A DNA stretch of 16,553 bases, taken from the NCBI GenBank assembly GCA_034435435.1, contig DAOTXN010000061.1, forward strand, positions 1 to 16,553. The letters are read 5' to 3'. This document shows positions 13,966 through 16,553 of this stretch, in pieces. Under the pieces are notes generated by a model that saw only the letters and a list, made by a program, of their open reading frames with translations, ran no database searches and was not told the DNA's origin. The stretch comes from DAOTXN01 sp034435435. Lineage in GTDB: Bacteria; Chloroflexota; Anaerolineae; S140-20. Each line of letters starts with the position of its first letter. Within the stretch, counting starts at the first letter, position 1. The translations under genes and the position numbers were made by a program.

Positions 13966-15216
13966 GTGGCGCAAAACCTGAAACAAGCCTATCACACCAT
14001 TATGGACGATCACTTTCCCGAGCGCATGGAAATCTCTTTCGTGTGGGAAGACATGCGCTCGACGCTGGTCTATGAAAAAGTCTCCTGGGTCATCGACGGG
14101 GTGCGCAAGGGGTTGCGCTACGGCGAAAACCCTGGCCAGGAGGCGGCGTTGTACAAGCTGGTCAACGGCAACCTGGTCTTGGGAGACGTGACGACGATTG
14201 CGCCGGGGCGCTACCTGGTCTCCGACGCCGAGCTGTTGCAGTTTGGCAAGCATCCCGGCAAGACCAATCTGACCGACGCCGACAACGCCCTCAACATCCT
14301 GCGCTATCTGACCAAGCGCCCGGCGGCGGCGATCATGAAACACAATAACCCCTCGGGCGTGGCGCTGGCCGACAACCTGCTGGGGGCCTATCTCAAAGCC
14401 GACCTGGCCGACCACGTGGCGGCCTTTGGCGGCTGCATCGCCCTCAATCGACCGGTGGACATGCCGACGGCCGAGGCCATCGCAGCGCGTTACGCCGAGG
14501 TGGTGGTGGCGCCCGACTATGAAGAGGGCGCAGTCGAAATCCTGGCCCGGCGCAAAAACCTGCGCATCATGCGGGTGGGCCACATGCAACGCCTGTCCGA
14601 GTTTGCCAGCGAGCGTTTTGTAGATTTCAAGAGCCTGATTGACGGCGCGATCATCGCCCAACTGTCCTACGCGCCCCAGACGCGCACACAAGCTGACTTG
14701 AAGCTGGCCGAGACCGTGTATCAGGGCCAGACGGTCCGCATCGCGCGCGAGCCGACGGAACAGGAAATCGAGGATATGCTGTTTGGCTGGCTGGTGGAGG
14801 CCGGGGTAAGCTCCAACTCGGTGCTGTACGTCAAAGACCTGGTCACGGTGGGCATCGGCGTCGGCGAGCAGGACCGCGTGGGTGTGGCCGAGATCGCCCG
14901 CGACAAGGCCTATCGCAAGCTGGCCGACCGCCTGGCCTATCAGCGCCACGGGGTCATCTATAGCGCCTTGACCGATGCGGACGAACGTCAAGCGATAGCC
15001 GCCGAGGTGGCCGCGCAGCGCGGCGGGCTGATCGGCGCGGCGATGGTCTCGGATGCTTTCTTCCCCTTCCGCGACGGGGTGGAGGTCGGCCTGCGGGAAG
15101 GCGTCACCGCCGTGATCCAGCCGGGCGGGTCACTCAACGACCATGAAGTGATCCGGGCTTGCAACGAGCACGGCGCGACGATGGTGTTCACCGGCCAGCG
15201 AAGCTTTAAGCACTAA
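13966..15216 (+). CDS. purH: AICAR transformylase (stand-alone C-terminal half of PurH)
   Basis: Transfers a formyl group from 10-formyl-THF to AICAR, giving FAICAR. The product is 416 residues with a GTG start at 13966 behind a strong AGGAGG (13953-13958). Motifs: LRYGENPGQEAALY near 50, the catalytic pair K125-H126 in MKHNNPSG, AAFGGCIALNRP, SSNSVLYVKD, SDAFFPFRDGVE and VIQPGGSLNDHEVI. It is about 80 residues longer than the same domain in bifunctional PurH, including about 45 extra N-terminal residues. The strong ribosome site right after a terminator-like hairpin suggests independent translation. It converges with fbp, the two stop codons overlapping at 15213-15216. Confidence 0.94.
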   Translation: MAQNLKQAYHTIMDDHFPERMEISFVWEDMRSTLVYEKVSWVIDGVRKGLRYGENPGQEAALYKLVNGNLVLGDVTTIAPGRYLVSDAELLQFGKHPGKTNLTDADNALNILRYLTKRPAAAIMKHNNPSGVALADNLLGAYLKADLADHVAAFGGCIALNRPVDMPTAEAIAARYAEVVVAPDYEEGAVEILARRKNLRIMRVGHMQRLSEFASERFVDFKSLIDGAIIAQLSYAPQTRTQADLKLAETVYQGQTVRIAREPTEQEIEDMLFGWLVEAGVSSNSVLYVKDLVTVGIGVGEQDRVGVAEIARDKAYRKLADRLAYQRHGVIYSALTDADERQAIAAEVAAQRGGLIGAAMVSDAFFPFRDGVEVGLREGVTAVIQPGGSLNDHEVIRACNEHGATMVFTGQRSFKH

Positions 15217-16262
15217 CCGTAGCGCTTGATATATTTTTCCGCTGCCTCCACCAGCTCGCGGTTGCCGATGAAAATGGGCGTGCGCTGGTGCAGGTCCGTC
15301 GGCACGATGTCCAGGATGCGCTGGTGGCCGTCGGAGGCGTAGCCCCCGGCGTGCTCGGCGATAAAGGCCAGCGGCGCGCACTCGTACAACAGGCGCAGCT
15401 TGCCGTGGCGTTTGCCGGGGTCCTTGCTATCGGCCGGATAGTAGAAAATGCCCCCCGCCAGCAGGTTGCGGTGAAAGTCGGCCACCAGCGAGCCGACGTA
15501 GCGCATCGAAAGCCCTCCGTCGAAATCGCCCGTCTTGCCCTGCACATAATCGGTAAACTGGCGCACGCCTGAGCTCCAGTAGCGCTCGTAGCCCTGGTTC
15601 ACGCTGTAGTACTTGGGCTTGGCGGGGATACAAATGTCGGGGTGCGAGAGCAAAAACTCGCCCACGCCGGGGTCCAGAGTAAAGCCATGTACGCCGTTGC
15701 CCGTGCTATAGACAAACACGGTGCTGTTGCCGTAAATGATGTACCCGGCGGCGACCAGGTCGCGCCCCGGCTGCAAAAAGTCTTCGAGCATCCCCGGCCC
15801 TGTCTCAGTTTTGCGGTGATAGATGCTAAAAATCGTCCCCACGCTAATGGTAAAGTCAATGTTCGACGAGCCGTCCAGCGGATCAAACAGCAACACGTAG
15901 GGGCCGGTCTGATAATCGTCGGGGATGGGGATGATGTCGGCGTTCTCTTCCGAGGCCATGCCCGCCAGCCGGCCGGTGATTTTGTTGAAACGGATGAGAG
16001 TCTCGTTGGCCAACACGTCTAACTTGGCGACCTGTTCTTGCTGCACGTTTATCGCGTCGACCGTGCCCAACACGTCGATCAGGCCGGCGCGGGTCATGGC
16101 GTGGGCGATGATCTTGGCCGAGAGGGCAATGTCGTATAGCAGGCTGGTCAGCACGCCGGTGGCCTCGGGGTGGGCGCGCTGCTGCTCTAAAATGTGAGTC
16201 TCGATGGTCGTGACGTAGGCCGGAGCTAAAGGGGAACGAGAAGGGTTTTGTGTTTGAGCCAT
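15213..16262 (-). CDS. fbp: Fructose-1,6-bisphosphatase class I
   Basis: Dephosphorylates fructose-1,6-bisphosphate for gluconeogenesis and the pentose phosphate supply that feeds PRPP. It has 349 residues from the ATG at 16262, which follows AGGAGAG (plus-strand 16267-16273). Metal and substrate motifs: SEENAD, LLFDPLDGSSNID with D127-P-L-D130, VGTIFSIYH, RYVGSLVADFHRNLLAGGIFYYP and CAPLAFIAEHAGG. An open extension to 16361 is low-complexity and lacks homology. The gene faces the purine cluster tail to tail, sharing the stop region CTAA. It is probably transcribed from the right, following the disrupted gene at 16315. Confidence 0.95.
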   Translation of the reverse strand: MAQTQNPSRSPLAPAYVTTIETHILEQQRAHPEATGVLTSLLYDIALSAKIIAHAMTRAGLIDVLGTVDAINVQQEQVAKLDVLANETLIRFNKITGRLAGMASEENADIIPIPDDYQTGPYVLLFDPLDGSSNIDFTISVGTIFSIYHRKTETGPGMLEDFLQPGRDLVAAGYIIYGNSTVFVYSTGNGVHGFTLDPGVGEFLLSHPDICIPAKPKYYSVNQGYERYWSSGVRQFTDYVQGKTGDFDGGLSMRYVGSLVADFHRNLLAGGIFYYPADSKDPGKRHGKLRLLYECAPLAFIAEHAGGYASDGHQRILDIVPTDLHQRTPIFIGNRELVEAAEKYIKRYG

Positions 16263-16314
16263 ATTTCTCTCCTGTGATGTTCTATGCGTTATTTCGTGCT
16301 CTTTGTGTTCTTTA

Positions 16315-16437
16315 TCATTCGTGCTCAAGAATGATGCGCGCGTCCAACGCCTGGCAGCCATCCGGCGCGTGAAAGACGCGCAAGGGATTCACGTCGATTT
16401 CTTGAATTTCGGGGAAATCACCTGCTAAGAAACAACG
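16315..16437 (-). pseudogene. Remnant: C-terminal end of an ADP-forming acyl-CoA synthetase-like ATP-grasp protein
   Basis: About 40 codons on the minus strand read FLAGDFPEIQEIDVNPLRVF, then a short variable stretch, then ALDARIILEHE and TGA at 16317-16315. The DFPEI-x-E-x-D-x-NPL pattern followed by ALDARI is typical of the C-terminal ATP-grasp end of NDP-forming acetyl/acyl-CoA synthetases. The rest of the protein is missing: immediately upstream, at about 16425-16437, the sequence changes to a transposase-like ORF in another frame. The gene therefore looks cut by a mobile element, 52 nt before fbp. Confidence 0.55.
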
Positions 16438-16553
16438 CCGGGTTGTGCATCAGCAACCGGCACGAGCTTAAAGCCGAGTTTTACGGCCTTGCGCTTCAGG
16501 TTCTTGACCGCCCGTTGACGATACTGCTGCTCATAATGGTCGGCCCCCGGATC
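16425..16553 (-). CDS. C-terminal part of a transposase-like ORF (partial, runs off the window)
   Basis: The minus-strand frame is open from the window end to TAG at 16427-16425: 42 residues reading DPGADHYEQQYRQRAVKNL, then basic KRKAVKLGFKLVPVADAQ and a final GVVS. The strongly basic helical tail with GADHYEQQY is reminiscent of C-terminal ends of insertion-sequence transposases; I cannot assign a family from so short a piece. It directly abuts the broken acyl-CoA synthetase remnant. No terminal inverted repeat is recognisable because only one end is in view. Confidence 0.45.
   Translation of the reverse strand, partial: DPGADHYEQQYRQRAVKNLKRKAVKLGFKLVPVADAQPGVVS

Noticed and set aside
13936..14991. 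Minus-strand open frame of 351 codons antisense to the AICAR transformylase gene
   Set aside because: No recognisable motif; it mirrors codon bias of the real gene, which carries all AICARFT signatures.

Overview
The window is a GC-rich bacterial chromosome segment dominated by de novo purine biosynthesis. It encodes every step from PRPP to IMP: purL (5' end cut by the window edge), purQ, purB, purC, purE, purF, purD, purM, purN, and purH split into two separate genes (IMP cyclohydrolase, then AICAR transformylase). Apart from the inserts, all are on the + strand and mostly tightly spaced. There is no purK and no separate purS. PurE has the class II (metazoan-like, direct CO2-using) motifs, which would make PurK unnecessary. 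PurS appears to be fused to the N terminus of PurL. An Ade1-type PurC of about 316 residues, class II PurE, stand-alone PurH domains and dense interspersed repeats suggest Chloroflexota (Anaerolineae-like), but this is inference and not proven.

Layout: purL (2-2593); an AT-richer insert with an ASCH-domain gene and a possible 25-codon leader ORF (2594-3237); purQ-purB (3238-5454); purC (5580-6530); a twofold-symmetric palindromic element (6531-6597); purE-purF (6626-8515); a GGATT-type hairpin repeat (8539-8604); purD-purM overlapping at ATGA (8656-10961); a reverse-strand TumE-like toxin-antitoxin pair with its own promoter (11062-11867); purN (11908-12537); a palindromic GGATT repeat array (12508-12770) leading into a GxxExxY/PDDEXK-like gene (12783-13172) with more of the repeat on its far side; purH-cyclohydrolase and purH-transformylase separated by a terminator-like hairpin (13230-15216); convergent fbp for fructose-1,6-bisphosphatase (15213-16262, minus); and at the right edge a remnant of an ADP-forming acyl-CoA synthetase abutting the C-terminal end of a transposase-like ORF.

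The most interesting layer is the repeats. At least two families have entered this housekeeping cluster. One is a GTAG-headed palindrome resembling REP/REPIN elements. Its copies differ by compensatory base-pair changes; one copy is read in frame inside purL and another supplies the stop codon of the purH cyclohydrolase gene. The other is a hairpin family built from 9-nt modules of the ACAGGATTA type, which flanks the GxxExxY gene on both sides, rewrites the C terminus of purN, and occurs as a solo copy before purD. Three non-purine inserts (ASCH, toxin-antitoxin, GxxExxY) all lie between purine genes, so the cluster keeps its order while its junctions accumulate accessory DNA.
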